Shown in pieces: positions 48,753 through 57,720 of a stretch of 64,000 nucleotides of DNA. Numbering within the stretch: the stretch's first letter is position 1; every line of letters starts with the position of its first letter. The notes under the pieces were generated by a model, which saw only the letters and a program-made list of their open reading frames with translations, did not search any database and was not told where the DNA came from. The stretch is taken from contig NZ_KB850002.1 in assembly GCF_000369405.1 (NCBI RefSeq), positions 248,001 through 312,000 on the forward strand, read 5' to 3'. Made by a program: the position numbers and the translations under genes. This stretch comes from Acinetobacter sp. ANC 3929 (GTDB lineage Bacteria; Pseudomonadota; Gammaproteobacteria; Pseudomonadales; Moraxellaceae).

Positions 48753-49808
48753 TCACTCAGTTTTAGGAAGGCCTATACGAATGACATCCGAAAAATATTT
48801 ACTGCTTTGATTGGCTTGTTGCTCATATTGCTCAGCACGTGGATTGATATGTGCCAAGCGATACCATTCTTTCATGCTGTAATTTTGATTGAGTGCTTTC
48901 AGGTCATAGAGATAATTCGGTAAATAACCTGAGGCCAATAAGCGATAATCTTTAGGTAATTTTTGTGGATTAATTGCTTGTACCATATCAAATACTAGTG
49001 TGGTGCAGTTACTCGTAAGGGTGTTGTACCATTTTGCTTCTGCACCAAGTTCATCTGCTTTATGCAAATATTCGATAAAGAGTGCTTTGCGTTCAGCCGC
49101 AGGCATTTTGATCGGGAACAAATACACTTGTTCATGGCGGATATTGCTGCGCGTATACACAATATCTTTTTCATCTGAAGCGATTAGGCTCAGTTCATAT
49201 TTACGGAAAAAGCCACCAATCGCAGAAAAATCTTCGCCTTTTTCCTTGCGAATTTCAATGGAAAATACTAATGGCTTTTGATCTGCAAAATCGAAACTGA
49301 CCAGCGTATGGGCAATTTGTGGGCCCATCCAATAAGAAGTAATGACATTAATGCCAATAATTTTATTCAGATCAATGGTCCGGTCTTCCCATCGAATGTC
49401 ATAGCTACCATCCGCATGCCAGTCGAAATTTCGGACATTGTGCAGCTGTACAATATCCCCATTCTTTTCGTAATGGAGCTGTTTTGCAACTTCAGGATTC
49501 CAGTCACGATCCTGTCTTGCATCTAGGGAAAAATACCAGATTAAGGAGCAGGCAAATGCAACACAATAAATAATGATATCGGTGCGACGGCTAAAAAGAT
49601 GACCACTGACATAGACGCCGATTAAGCTGAGTGCAAATAAGGCCCATAGCACAATGACAGCGCGGCTAAAAAAACTACCTAAGGGTTGCTGAATCCATAA
49701 AGCAAGACAAAGCCAGATACTTGAAAGGATCACACACAAGGTAAACAGACTATGTAAGAGCCCGATGCCTAAAGCGATAAAAAACTCACGTGATCCAATA
49801 TTCTGCAT
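48753..49808 (-). CDS. DUF4105-family membrane protein
   Basis: A 351-residue protein with three to four N-terminal hydrophobic helices (residues about 8-110) and a soluble domain containing the DUF4105 pattern: WYNTLTSNCTTLVFDMV near 258 with the conserved Asn-Cys-Thr, and SGYLPNYLYDLKAL near 288. The NCT cysteine and a preceding histidine may form a cysteine-peptidase-like site; that is inference. It follows folA by 18 bp, so thyA, folA and this gene form one likely transcript. Confidence 0.8.
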   Translation of the reverse strand: MQNIGSREFFIALGIGLLHSLFTLCVILSSIWLCLALWIQQPLGSFFSRAVIVLWALFALSLIGVYVSGHLFSRRTDIIIYCVAFACSLIWYFSLDARQDRDWNPEVAKQLHYEKNGDIVQLHNVRNFDWHADGSYDIRWEDRTIDLNKIIGINVITSYWMGPQIAHTLVSFDFADQKPLVFSIEIRKEKGEDFSAIGGFFRKYELSLIASDEKDIVYTRSNIRHEQVYLFPIKMPAAERKALFIEYLHKADELGAEAKWYNTLTSNCTTLVFDMVQAINPQKLPKDYRLLASGYLPNYLYDLKALNQNYSMKEWYRLAHINPRAEQYEQQANQSSKYFSDVIRIGLPKTE

Positions 49809-49826
49809 GGCAAATGCAATCCATTT

Positions 49827-50336
49827 TTATTTTTGATAGGTCGCAAACTCAAAAGTAACTCCTGATTTCTCATCAGTATGTTGTTCCGAGTTTACTTTGC
49901 AAAAGTCGTCAGAGATTTTTGGGTAATGCGCATCACCTTGTACATCGAGATTAACGTGAGTTAACTCTAAACGATCAGCAATAGCGAGCGTTTGGGTAAA
50001 AATCTCTCCACCACCAATAATAAATAAGGATGCTTTTTCCGCGTGTTGTGCATCTGTAAGTGCACCATTGAGCGCATCTTCGATACTGTGTGCGACTTTA
50101 ACTCCTTCAAAATGCCATTCAGGGTCACGCGTAATCACCCAATTGACACGATTTGGTAGAGTACGCCCCATAGATTCAAGGGTTTTACGGCCCATAATCA
50201 CCACGCCACCTTGGGTGATGGCTTTAAAGTGCTTCAAATCAGCAGAGATATGCCACGGCAAAGCATTGCCTTTACCGATACAGTGATTTTTATCCATTGC
50301 AACTACGTGGACAACCTCAGTGTCTTGCCATGCCAT
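49827..50336 (-). CDS. folA: Dihydrofolate reductase
   Basis: A 169-residue DHFR: VVAMDKNHCIGKGNALPWHI near 9-28 with the WH pair, VIMGRKTLESMGRTLPNR near 47, and IGGGEIFTQTL near 108. It reduces dihydrofolate to tetrahydrofolate and is the target of trimethoprim. It lies 21 bp after thyA on the same strand, a meaningful pairing because ThyA makes dihydrofolate. Confidence 0.95.
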   Translation of the reverse strand: MAWQDTEVVHVVAMDKNHCIGKGNALPWHISADLKHFKAITQGGVVIMGRKTLESMGRTLPNRVNWVITRDPEWHFEGVKVAHSIEDALNGALTDAQHAEKASLFIIGGGEIFTQTLAIADRLELTHVNLDVQGDAHYPKISDDFCKVNSEQHTDEKSGVTFEFATYQK

Positions 50337-50357
50337 TTTATATGCTCTCTATTCTAC

Positions 50358-51200
50358 TTAAACTGCGACGGGTGCTTTAATTGCTGGGTGCGATTCATAA
50401 CCAACAATTTCAATATCTTCAAATTTAAAGTCGAAAATATCAGTGATTTCAGGATTTAGTTTTAATTGGCACAATGGTAGCGGCTCACGAGTCAGCTGTA
50501 ACTGCGCCTGTTCAAAGTGATTGGCATATAAATGCGTATCGCCACCTGTCCAAACAAAATCACCTACACCTAAACCACAAACCTGCGCAATCATATGGGT
50601 CAGTAGGGCATAGCTCGCAATATTAAACGGCACGCCTAAAAACACATCGGCACTACGCTGATACAGTTGGCATGACAGTTTGTTATCTTGGACAAAGAAT
50701 TGAAACAAGGTATGGCAAGGCGGTAATGCCACTTTGCCTGCTTCATTTGGGTTCCAGCCTGACACAATTAAACGACGTGAATTGGGATTGGTTTTAATTT
50801 CATTGATTAACCATTTGATCTGGTCAAAGCCATCCTGCTGGTAGCTACCATCTTCATTTTGGGTTGCGCCAAAGTTACGCCATTGGTGACCATAAACTGG
50901 ACCAAGTTCACTTTCAGGGCGGCCAAAACGGGCTGTTTGTTCTGCGGTTGCCCATTCATCCCAAATCGAAACTTTATTGTCATTGAGGTATTGAACGTTG
51001 GTATCACCTTTGAGGAACCAAAGTAATTCAATCGCAATAGAGCGAAAATGGACTTTCTTGGTGGTGAGCAACGGAAAGCCTTTAGAAAGATCAAAGCGCA
51101 TCTGATGACCAAATACAGAACGTGTACCTGTGCCAGTACGGTCGCCTTTGTCGCCGCCATTGTCGAGGATATGTTGTAAAAGGTCTAAGTAAGTGCGCAT
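50358..51200 (-). CDS. thyA: Thymidylate synthase
   Basis: A 280-residue ThyA. It methylates dUMP with methylene-tetrahydrofolate. The catalytic cysteine is in ALPPCHTLFQFFV near 162; other blocks are RTGTGTRSVFGHQMRFDL near 21, GPVYGHQWRNFGA near 94, QRSADVFLGVPFNIASYALL near 190 and the TGGDTHLYANH near 218. The start MRTYLDLLQHILD at 51200 is the homologous one; the frame extends six codons upstream. Cotranscribed with folA. Confidence 0.96.
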   Translation of the reverse strand: MRTYLDLLQHILDNGGDKGDRTGTGTRSVFGHQMRFDLSKGFPLLTTKKVHFRSIAIELLWFLKGDTNVQYLNDNKVSIWDEWATAEQTARFGRPESELGPVYGHQWRNFGATQNEDGSYQQDGFDQIKWLINEIKTNPNSRRLIVSGWNPNEAGKVALPPCHTLFQFFVQDNKLSCQLYQRSADVFLGVPFNIASYALLTHMIAQVCGLGVGDFVWTGGDTHLYANHFEQAQLQLTREPLPLCQLKLNPEITDIFDFKFEDIEIVGYESHPAIKAPVAV

Positions 51201-51372
51201 CGTGATTCCTAATCGCAAATTTTTATCGGGCTCATCTTATCAGAATTTATGTGATAAATAATGTGGCAATTAAGCGTCATTAACTGTCGTAGTGCAGACT
51301 TTGTTCTCTATTCTAGTTTAGCTGCTTGTTTTATATTAAGTTCTATAAATAAGTACATGGACAAGCAACAAA

Positions 51373-52197
51373 ATGAATCTTCAACCTGAGAATTTACCGA
51401 ATACTTTACATCCATATCTAGAAAAAATTTCAGCCACTATTTTGCCAACAGTAACCTTACAACTCAGTCCAAACGATGCCTTGACGGTATGGCAAAGTAA
51501 AATTGGAGGGGAACCGTATTTACCTTTGGATTCTGCTTATCCAGTCGATTCTAATGGTAATCCGTTGGCTTTGCTGGCGCAGTTTAATTTTGCTGATATT
51601 CCAAGCTTACCTAATTTTCCAGAAAAGGGGATTTTGCAGTTCTATATTGCTGCCGATGATTTGTACGGGATGAATTTCGATGACCAACAACAGCAATCTG
51701 GTTTTAAGGTCTTATATTTTGAGCAGGTGATTGAAGATACGACGCAATTAAAACAGGACTTTTCAGATATTCAATTGAGCGAAGCGGATTATTTACCTTT
51801 TGCAGGACAATACTCGATTGAATTTCAACGTACTGAACAGTCGATTAGTCTTGAGGATTTTGCTTTTGGAAAGAAAGTCTTGGGTGTTGATGAACTTTAC
51901 GATTTTGAAGCGCAATTTGAAGGTGGCGATTTCGAAAGTGATTTTATCGAACCTTATCATGAGCGAGTTTCCGCAACCGGCCATCGCTTAGGGGGATATC
52001 CTTATTTTACCCAGACAGATCCACGCCACTATAACGAAAAGGTGCAAGATTATATTTTACTTTTCCAGCTGGATACCGATGATGCCGAGAACGAGATTAT
52101 GTGGGGCGATTCGGGTGTAGGCAATTTCTTTATTCACCCAGAAGATTTAAAGAAGAGAGACTTTTCTAAGGTGTTGTATAACTGGGATTGTTGCTAA
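51373..52197 (+). CDS. DUF1963 (YwqG-like) protein
   Basis: A 274-residue protein of the YwqG/DUF1963 family: SKIGGEPYLPLDSAYPV near 38-54, LALLAQFNFADIP near 60, LQFYIAADDLYG near 83, HRLGGYPYFTQTDPR near 203 and MWGDSGVGNFFIHPEDL near 244. The family is common in bacteria and has no proven function. Divergent from thyA and followed by a terminator. Confidence 0.85.
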   Translation: MNLQPENLPNTLHPYLEKISATILPTVTLQLSPNDALTVWQSKIGGEPYLPLDSAYPVDSNGNPLALLAQFNFADIPSLPNFPEKGILQFYIAADDLYGMNFDDQQQQSGFKVLYFEQVIEDTTQLKQDFSDIQLSEADYLPFAGQYSIEFQRTEQSISLEDFAFGKKVLGVDELYDFEAQFEGGDFESDFIEPYHERVSATGHRLGGYPYFTQTDPRHYNEKVQDYILLFQLDTDDAENEIMWGDSGVGNFFIHPEDLKKRDFSKVLYNWDCC

Positions 52198-52199
52198 AT

Positions 52200-52231
52200 A
52201 AAAAAGCGGATGAACATTCATCCGCTTTTTT
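52200..52231. terminator. Bidirectional terminator between DUF1963 gene and xpt
   Basis: AAAAAAGCGGATGA-ACAT-TCATCCGCTTTTTT hairpin between convergent genes. Confidence 0.87.
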
Positions 52232-52245
52232 CTAGATCTTGAATC

Positions 52246-52821
52246 TTATTCAGTGATAAAAGTGACTTTACCACCTTCTAAAGATTTAACACGCGCTAAC
52301 GACTCAACGCGGTAGCCTTTTTCAAGCAATACGTCACGGCCAGGTTGGAATGATTTTTCAATCACGATACCCACACCGACAACTTCAGCTTTTGCTTGAT
52401 GAATTAAGTCAATTAGACCTAAAGCAGCTTGACCATTTGCCAAGAAGTCATCAATGACAAGTGCCTTGTCGCTTGAACTGATGTGCTTGTTTGAAATCGC
52501 AATGGTACTTTCAGTCTGTTTGGTGAACGAGAACACTTTAGAACGGTAAAGGTCATCTTTTAATGTTAATGACTGATATTTACGTGCAAAAATAACAGGA
52601 ACACCAAGTTCTAAACCTGCCATGATTGCAGGTGCAATACCTGAAGCCTCAATGGTAATAATTTTAGTAATACCTGCGTCTTTAAAGCGAGCGGCAAACT
52701 CTTTACCAATCAGTTGCATTAACACCGGATCGATTTGGTGGTTTAAGAAAGCGTCGACTTTCAAAACCTGATCAGATAGAACGATACCTTCATTTAAGAT
52801 TTTCTGTTCTAAAGCGTACAC
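52246..52821 (-). CDS. xpt: Xanthine phosphoribosyltransferase
   Basis: A 191-residue PRTase of the Bacillus Xpt type: VLKVDAFLNHQIDPVLM near 20, ITIEASGIAPAIMAG near 55 and the PRPP loop ALVIDDFLANGQAALGLID near 125. It converts xanthine with PRPP to XMP for purine salvage. I found no purine riboswitch in the 88 bp upstream. Confidence 0.9.
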   Translation of the reverse strand: MYALEQKILNEGIVLSDQVLKVDAFLNHQIDPVLMQLIGKEFAARFKDAGITKIITIEASGIAPAIMAGLELGVPVIFARKYQSLTLKDDLYRSKVFSFTKQTESTIAISNKHISSSDKALVIDDFLANGQAALGLIDLIHQAKAEVVGVGIVIEKSFQPGRDVLLEKGYRVESLARVKSLEGGKVTFITE

Positions 52822-52865
52822 GGGAGAATCCTCTAAACGGATGCTTGTTCAAGCAAAGGCATATT

Positions 52866-52911
52866 TTAAAAAGCATCTAAAAAAATGCAAGCCAAAATTG
52901 ACCAGATGCTT
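52866..52911 (-). terminator. Possible terminator after the DUF3108 gene
   Basis: AAGCATCT (52904-52911 on the other strand) and its complement at 52871-52878 enclose a 25-base loop and are followed by T residues on the minus strand. It overlaps the DUF3108 stop codon. Confidence 0.5.
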
Positions 52912-53614
52912 AGTTTGTTTTACCTGAATAACCCGTTAATAACAGACCATATGATGTTTTTCCATCATTGTGTGCCATTTTTACTGGTAAGTAATCTAAT
53001 TTTGGTGCTAACCAGAACACGGTATTACGTTCAGGTTTATCGTGCTGCATCACCACTTTGATGGTGTTAAATGTGCCATAAGGGGTTTTGATACTTTCGT
53101 TACCTTGTTTTACAAAACGACGTTCATCCAATGCTTTTGCATCTGCAATTAGATATTTGGTTTTTAGGGAATTGTTTTTTAAATCCTCACGAACTTGCAA
53201 TTCAGCATTAAGTTCATCCAAAGCACCTGCCTGCCATGCGAATGAGCGAGCAGTGTCATCTTTCTTGGTATTCACAACTTTGCTATTTGGATTAAAGTCG
53301 ATACTCATTGTATTGTTATGAATCAAAACTTTGCTGCTACGGCTAAATTTTTGCGAGGTAATTTTATTATCAGCAAAGCTAAATTGACTACTTTCAGATG
53401 CAGATGCGATTGCACCTGCTTTGGCATTGAATTGATACACCCAATTATTGCCTTGCTGTGAAAGGGTACGTGTGGCAGAGCCTAAGTTTTTATTGTTGTA
53501 GCTAAACTGATAGCTCGCCTGAAACGGTGCCATTGCCAGCGCATGACTAGATAAGCTTACACTTAGAAGTGTAGCCGACGTAATGCCTAGTACTTTCAAT
53601 AATTGCTTTGTCAT
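52910..53614 (-). CDS. DUF3108-family secreted protein
   Basis: A 234-residue protein with a signal peptide (cleavage near SHALA-MAP) and the DUF3108 beta-sheet pattern: FQASYQFSYNNKNLGSATRT near 31, the FADNKITSQKF strand, and TVFWLAPKLDYLPVKM near 190. The family is common in proteobacteria and its role is unknown; members are periplasmic. Stands alone upstream of xpt. The 191-bp gap after it upstream holds nothing I can identify. Confidence 0.82.
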   Translation of the reverse strand: MTKQLLKVLGITSATLLSVSLSSHALAMAPFQASYQFSYNNKNLGSATRTLSQQGNNWVYQFNAKAGAIASASESSQFSFADNKITSQKFSRSSKVLIHNNTMSIDFNPNSKVVNTKKDDTARSFAWQAGALDELNAELQVREDLKNNSLKTKYLIADAKALDERRFVKQGNESIKTPYGTFNTIKVVMQHDKPERNTVFWLAPKLDYLPVKMAHNDGKTSYGLLLTGYSGKTN

Positions 53615-53805
53615 AACACTATATCCTTTGAGTGATGCAATCAGTCATCACTCATTTATCTTTACCATTTAAAGCTATTATGCTCGTAGATTATGAAGAA
53701 AAGATCAGGCTTTTTATGAGGTACTTGTTAATTTTTCGTATGAATCATGAAGATATGTATTTCAATGATATATCGTGAGAAGGGATAGACCACCACAGAG
53801 TGTGG

Positions 53806-54486
53806 CTATCGTTTACTGTCTTTTTGTTGAATCGGTGTGACCTCAGTGTCTTCTAGCTCATTGATATCAAAATCATCATCATTCGGTGGATATAAAATCG
53901 CGGCGAGATTGACATTGCCCCAAACAATCAGTTCCGCAGGGCGAACACGAGCACGATTGACATGAACTTTACTTAGGGTCTCAATAATACTTGGCTTTTT
54001 ACCCAACCAACGATTCAAATCGAGATAAAGTAAATCATCTTTAACTTTGACAACTTCAAAATGTTCTAAGATTTTGCCGAGCGGATCTTCTTCACGGAAT
54101 TTCTGGTAATACCAGATCGCGGCATAAAAGCCCCATTTCTGAAAGATGTTTTTAAATTTGGCTTCAATTACTTGGGTATTGCTGATTTGCTCGAATACCA
54201 TAAGCTGTACGTCTTGATTCATTTCCATTTGAATCAGTTTTAAATCAACAGATAAAGTAGTGTGTAAACCTTTAACATCTAACGTTGTGTATAGGCGTAA
54301 CCAACCATCATATAAGTCGGCATGCAGGTCTTGCATGATGCCAACATTTTCAGTGACGTAACGCTCCATGGTCGCATTCACAAAGACTTGCGAAAGTGAA
54401 AATTCTCTTTCTTCTTCGATGAATTCTTCGGCTTTTTGGTAAACTTTACGTAGACGTTTAACAACGGACGAAATTAGCGTTTGCAT
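53806..54486 (-). CDS. Conserved hypothetical protein
   Basis: A 226-residue cytoplasmic protein without membrane helices or a domain I recognise. The sequence is mostly amphipathic: ATMERYVTENVGIMQDLHAD and AIWYYQKFREEDPLGKIL suggest an alpha/beta fold, and the last 30 residues are acidic (PPNDDDFDINELED). Similar genes are likely across Acinetobacter. The 242-bp gap between it and the divergent TonB-like gene shows no strong promoter I can defend. Confidence 0.65.
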   Translation of the reverse strand: MQTLISSVVKRLRKVYQKAEEFIEEEREFSLSQVFVNATMERYVTENVGIMQDLHADLYDGWLRLYTTLDVKGLHTTLSVDLKLIQMEMNQDVQLMVFEQISNTQVIEAKFKNIFQKWGFYAAIWYYQKFREEDPLGKILEHFEVVKVKDDLLYLDLNRWLGKKPSIIETLSKVHVNRARVRPAELIVWGNVNLAAILYPPNDDDFDINELEDTEVTPIQQKDSKR

Positions 54487-54728
54487 AAAAGTTGTTCCAG
54501 AAAGTGAATTGATGGGTTATGCAATGCCACGATCTTTGTATTAACTAAAAAATAAAAATAAATTTCTGACTTGCAGTGTAGCAAAATTAATTGCTACATT
54601 TTCATAAAATGATGGTATGGAAACACTGTAACTATAAGTGGATCACATTTTTGTAAAATTTTGAATATTGGTTTGGTTTTTATACGGTTATACCGTTGGG
54701 GAAGAGGCTTTTTTGTCGCTTAAATACC

Positions 54729-55616
54729 ATGTGGAATAAAATTAATTTTCGTTCAGAGCTGTCTCCATATTGGTGGCAAGATCCAATTTTTGTTGGGGCA
54801 GTGGCTTTGGCGATGCTTTTGCATGGCGCGGTGTTGGCTATTCAATTTGCAATGCCATCACCATCCGACACCTCAACCAAAGAAATTGCAGTGACAGTTC
54901 GTCCGAGTCAAGACAAAGTCAAAGATGCTGACTTTTTAGCGCAAGCAGATCAAAAAGGTTCTGGCGATTTCCGTGAGGCGCATCGTATGTCGAGTGATAT
55001 GCCGTCACCGATGCAAGCGGATGCGACAACAGGTGAGAAAGCGTTAGAAAGTCTGGAAAAAGTTCAGCAAAAACGCGAACTAAAATTTGAAGAAAAAGTG
55101 CTTATGACGGTTTTGAGTTGGCAAAAGCAAGCCGAGCAGAGCGAACGTAAAAAGACCTTAGATGATTTACAAAGTCAGTTCCAGGCTAAAGCGGCCATGG
55201 TGGCGAGCTTAGAAGCGCAATATTTACAACGCCAACAAAATTTTAGCCGTAAACAACGCATTAAAACCGTCGATGGGATTCAGGCCAAACAAGATGCATC
55301 TGCTGCTTACCTCGATAAATTTCGCCAAAAAGTCGAGTTATATGGTAACCGCTATTATCCTGACCAAGCTAAACAACAACACTTGGCGGGTGAGGTCCGT
55401 CTCATGGTGATTCTCAATGCCGAAGGGGGCATCCGGGCAATCCGCTTAATTGAAAGTTCAGGTCATGCAATCTTGGATGAGGCAGCCAAAGCATCGGTTC
55501 GCCGTGGCGCACCATTTGGACCTTTTGATGCTACGATGAAAAAAGAAATCTCTGAGTTACGTATCATTCGGACTTGGCGTTTTGATCCAGTCGATGCTGA
55601 ATTTGAAGTGCATTAA
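54729..55616 (+). CDS. TonB-like protein with coiled-coil linker
   Basis: A 295-residue protein: membrane helix at residues 20-41 (IFVGAVALAMLLHGAVLAIQ), a charged coiled-coil linker (about 95-200, with EKVQQKRELKFEEKV and DLQSQFQAKAAMVASLEAQ) in place of the usual Pro/Lys rod, and a TonB C-terminal domain (GEVRLMVILNAEGGIRAIRL near 222, then AILDEAAKASVRRGAPFGPF). There is no exbB/exbD beside it. It may serve a different ExbBD set. I chose the ATG at 54729; a TTG at 54696 opens the frame further but lies inside the promoter region. Confidence 0.78.
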   Translation: MWNKINFRSELSPYWWQDPIFVGAVALAMLLHGAVLAIQFAMPSPSDTSTKEIAVTVRPSQDKVKDADFLAQADQKGSGDFREAHRMSSDMPSPMQADATTGEKALESLEKVQQKRELKFEEKVLMTVLSWQKQAEQSERKKTLDDLQSQFQAKAAMVASLEAQYLQRQQNFSRKQRIKTVDGIQAKQDASAAYLDKFRQKVELYGNRYYPDQAKQQHLAGEVRLMVILNAEGGIRAIRLIESSGHAILDEAAKASVRRGAPFGPFDATMKKEISELRIIRTWRFDPVDAEFEVH

Positions 55617-55678
55617 TAACATTTTTGAGTGATGACATAAAATAAAGCATTAAGTCTTTCTTCGAGTTTGAAAAATAA

Positions 55679-55704
55679 AAAAACGGCTGAATTCAGCCGT
55701 TTTT
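55679..55704. terminator. Bidirectional terminator after TonB-like gene
   Basis: AAAAACGGCTGAATTCAGCCGTTTTT is a perfect palindrome with T-runs on both strands, between convergent genes. Confidence 0.87.
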
Positions 55705-55734
55705 GATTGAACTTGTGGATAAGTCAACGATTAT

Positions 55735-56034
55735 TCAGAGGCCATTTTGACTCGAATAAGCACGTTCCACTTTGCAGATTTCCACACTAAAATCTTGATA
55801 CCATTTTTCTTTACCTAAACGCTGAGCAACCAAATGCTCTGCATCGCGTTGCCACTGCTTGATATCCTCAAGACTGTTCCAGTAAGACAGTGCTATTTCA
55901 AAACCATTTTCACTACACGCTTCAAACTTTAGGCAGTTGTATGTGCCCAATGCTTTATTTCTCAACATTTGTGCCATTTCTGAGTAAGTTGCATCAAGTT
56001 GTTTGATCGTGGCTTTAAAAATAACGATATACAT
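55735..56034 (-). CDS. Antibiotic-biosynthesis-monooxygenase (ABM) domain protein
   Basis: A 99-residue protein with a ferredoxin-like ABM fold: MYIVIFKATI start, YSEMAQMLRNKAL helix, CLKFEACSENGFEIALSYW strand and a WQRDAEHLVAQRLGKEKWY helix. ABM domains include small monooxygenases and heme-degrading enzymes; no further specialisation is visible. It starts 11 bp after ybeY and probably shares its transcript. Confidence 0.8.
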   Translation of the reverse strand: MYIVIFKATIKQLDATYSEMAQMLRNKALGTYNCLKFEACSENGFEIALSYWNSLEDIKQWQRDAEHLVAQRLGKEKWYQDFSVEICKVERAYSSQNGL

Positions 56035-56045
56035 AGGACCTTGGA

Positions 56046-56531
56046 TTAGCTTTCATCGGCTTGGTAAGGATTGGCGATACACAATTTTTTCAGAATCTCA
56101 ATTTCTAAAGCTTCCATTTCTTCAGCTTCAGTTTCACTGGTTTCATGGTCGAAGCCAAGCAAATGTAGAACGCCGTGAACCAGTAAATGGGTGAAATGAT
56201 CGCTTGGTGTTTTTTGTTGTTCTACAGCTTCTTGCAAAACGACAGGAATACAAATCACCAAGTCTCCGAGAGGCTCTGCATCGAGTAAACTCAGCATTTC
56301 CTCAGGAATATCACTTGGAAAAGAAAGTACATTGGTTGGTTTGTCTTTTTCACGATATTGCAGATTGAGTTCATGGCTTTCTGCAATATCGACACAGGCA
56401 ATACCAATTTCACAATTGACATCGAAACCGACATGACGCAGTGCAGTTTCAATGTGTTTTTTAATTTGACCACGTTTCAGTGGCAGTTCAGCAGTTTGAA
56501 AGTCTTGTTGAAGACTTAAATTGATTTTCAA
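56046..56531 (-). CDS. ybeY: Endoribonuclease YbeY
   Basis: A 161-residue metalloprotease-fold RNase for 16S rRNA maturation. The zinc motif HGVLHLLGFDH near 115 is intact (HGxLHLxGYDH), as is NVLSFPSD near 67. It is downstream of ybeZ, separated by a G-rich repeat, in the conserved miaB-ybeZ-ybeY order. Confidence 0.93.
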   Translation of the reverse strand: MKINLSLQQDFQTAELPLKRGQIKKHIETALRHVGFDVNCEIGIACVDIAESHELNLQYREKDKPTNVLSFPSDIPEEMLSLLDAEPLGDLVICIPVVLQEAVEQQKTPSDHFTHLLVHGVLHLLGFDHETSETEAEEMEALEIEILKKLCIANPYQADES

Positions 56532-56540
56532 AATAGATCC

Positions 56541-56604
56541 TTAAAATCGTCCCCCTAAGATGCGACTAAAGCATCGCAAGAAAGGGGGAGTGAGGGGGAT
56601 TTTT
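56541..56604. repeat. G-rich palindromic repeat between ybeZ and ybeY
   Basis: TCCCCCT (56550-56556) pairs with AGGGGGA (56583-56589), and a second G-tract GAGGGGGA follows at 56593-56599. Nested inside, GATGC (56559-56563) pairs with GCATC (56571-56575). It looks like a dispersed palindromic unit of Acinetobacter intergenic DNA. Being inside an operon, it may act on the mRNA. Confidence 0.65.
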
Positions 56605-57681
56605 CTAAAAGTGTTGGGCATCTGCGGCAGAATCATTTTCTGCAACGAGTGCTTCTTGTCGAGCTTTGCGTTCGGCACGGGCTTCAGCAGACAAACGTTG
56701 CTGTTCGCTGTCCCAGCCTTCGTAAGCTTCAACAATTTTTTGTACCAATTGGTGACGGACGACATCTCGAGAATGGAAGCGGGTGATATGAATTTCATGC
56801 ACATTTTCAATGACCCGTAAGGCATGTGCCAAACCCGATTGTTGTCCGCGAGGTAAGTCCACCTGAGTGACATCACCTGTAATGACGGCACGCGAACCAA
56901 AGCCTAAACGAGTAAGGAACATTTTCATCTGTTCAGGTGTAGTGTTTTGCGCTTCGTCTAAAATCACAAAAGAATGATTGAGTGTTCGTCCACGCATATA
57001 AGCAAGTGGAGCAACTTCAATCACTTGGCGTTCGATTAGTTTGGCCACTTTTTCAAAGCCAAGCATTTCATACAATGCATCGTAAAGTGGGCGTAAATAA
57101 GGATCGATTTTTTGGGTGAGATCACCGGGTAAGAAGCCGAGTTTTTCACCAGCTTCAACCGCAGGACGGACCAGTAAAATACGTTGAATTTCGTTACGTT
57201 CCAGCATATCTACCGCTGCTGCAACCGCGAGATAGGTTTTACCTGTCCCTGCTGGACCAACACCGAATGAAATATCGCTTTGTAAAATACGTTGTACATA
57301 ACGCTTTTGATTGGCACCACGTGGGTTGATTCGCCCTTTGCGGGTCTGCAACCAAACATTGTCTAAGCCAGTATGTTCTTGATCTGAATCATCCATCAGT
57401 TCACGGTCTGTCTGTGAACCTTGGATCATCAAATGTATTGCATCTGCACTGATTTGCGAGGAAATTTCTGATTCTTGATAGAGCCGTTGCAATAGTGCTT
57501 CGGCTCTTTCGACCGCTTCTATGTCACCATCTAGATAAAAGGCATCGCCACGGTGAGTAATTTTGACATCTAAACGTTGTTCGATTTGTTTTAAATGCCC
57601 GTTATACGCACCGAGCATGCTTTTTAAGCGTTCCATTGAAATCTCAGGGAACGTTACTGTACGTCGAATCGCTGCAGTCAA
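56605..57681 (-). CDS. ybeZ: PhoH-family ATPase YbeZ
   Basis: A 358-residue PhoH-like protein: an N-terminal KH-like RNA-binding part (residues about 10-110), a Walker A GPAGTGKTYLA near 147, LPGDLTQKIDPYLRPLYDAL near 188, and Walker B VILDEAQNTTPEQM near 242. YbeZ works with YbeY in ribosome quality control. It lies between miaB and ybeY, as in E. coli. Confidence 0.92.
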   Translation of the reverse strand: MTAAIRRTVTFPEISMERLKSMLGAYNGHLKQIEQRLDVKITHRGDAFYLDGDIEAVERAEALLQRLYQESEISSQISADAIHLMIQGSQTDRELMDDSDQEHTGLDNVWLQTRKGRINPRGANQKRYVQRILQSDISFGVGPAGTGKTYLAVAAAVDMLERNEIQRILLVRPAVEAGEKLGFLPGDLTQKIDPYLRPLYDALYEMLGFEKVAKLIERQVIEVAPLAYMRGRTLNHSFVILDEAQNTTPEQMKMFLTRLGFGSRAVITGDVTQVDLPRGQQSGLAHALRVIENVHEIHITRFHSRDVVRHQLVQKIVEAYEGWDSEQQRLSAEARAERKARQEALVAENDSAADAQHF

Positions 57682-57720
57682 GAGAAACCCTTTTTGTTGC
57701 TTTGTAAGAATACCCTTACA

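Noticed and set aside
52822..52909. Purine riboswitch before xpt
   Set aside because: The 88-bp region contains only the DUF3108 terminator-like hairpin and a leader; no three-way junction pattern is visible.
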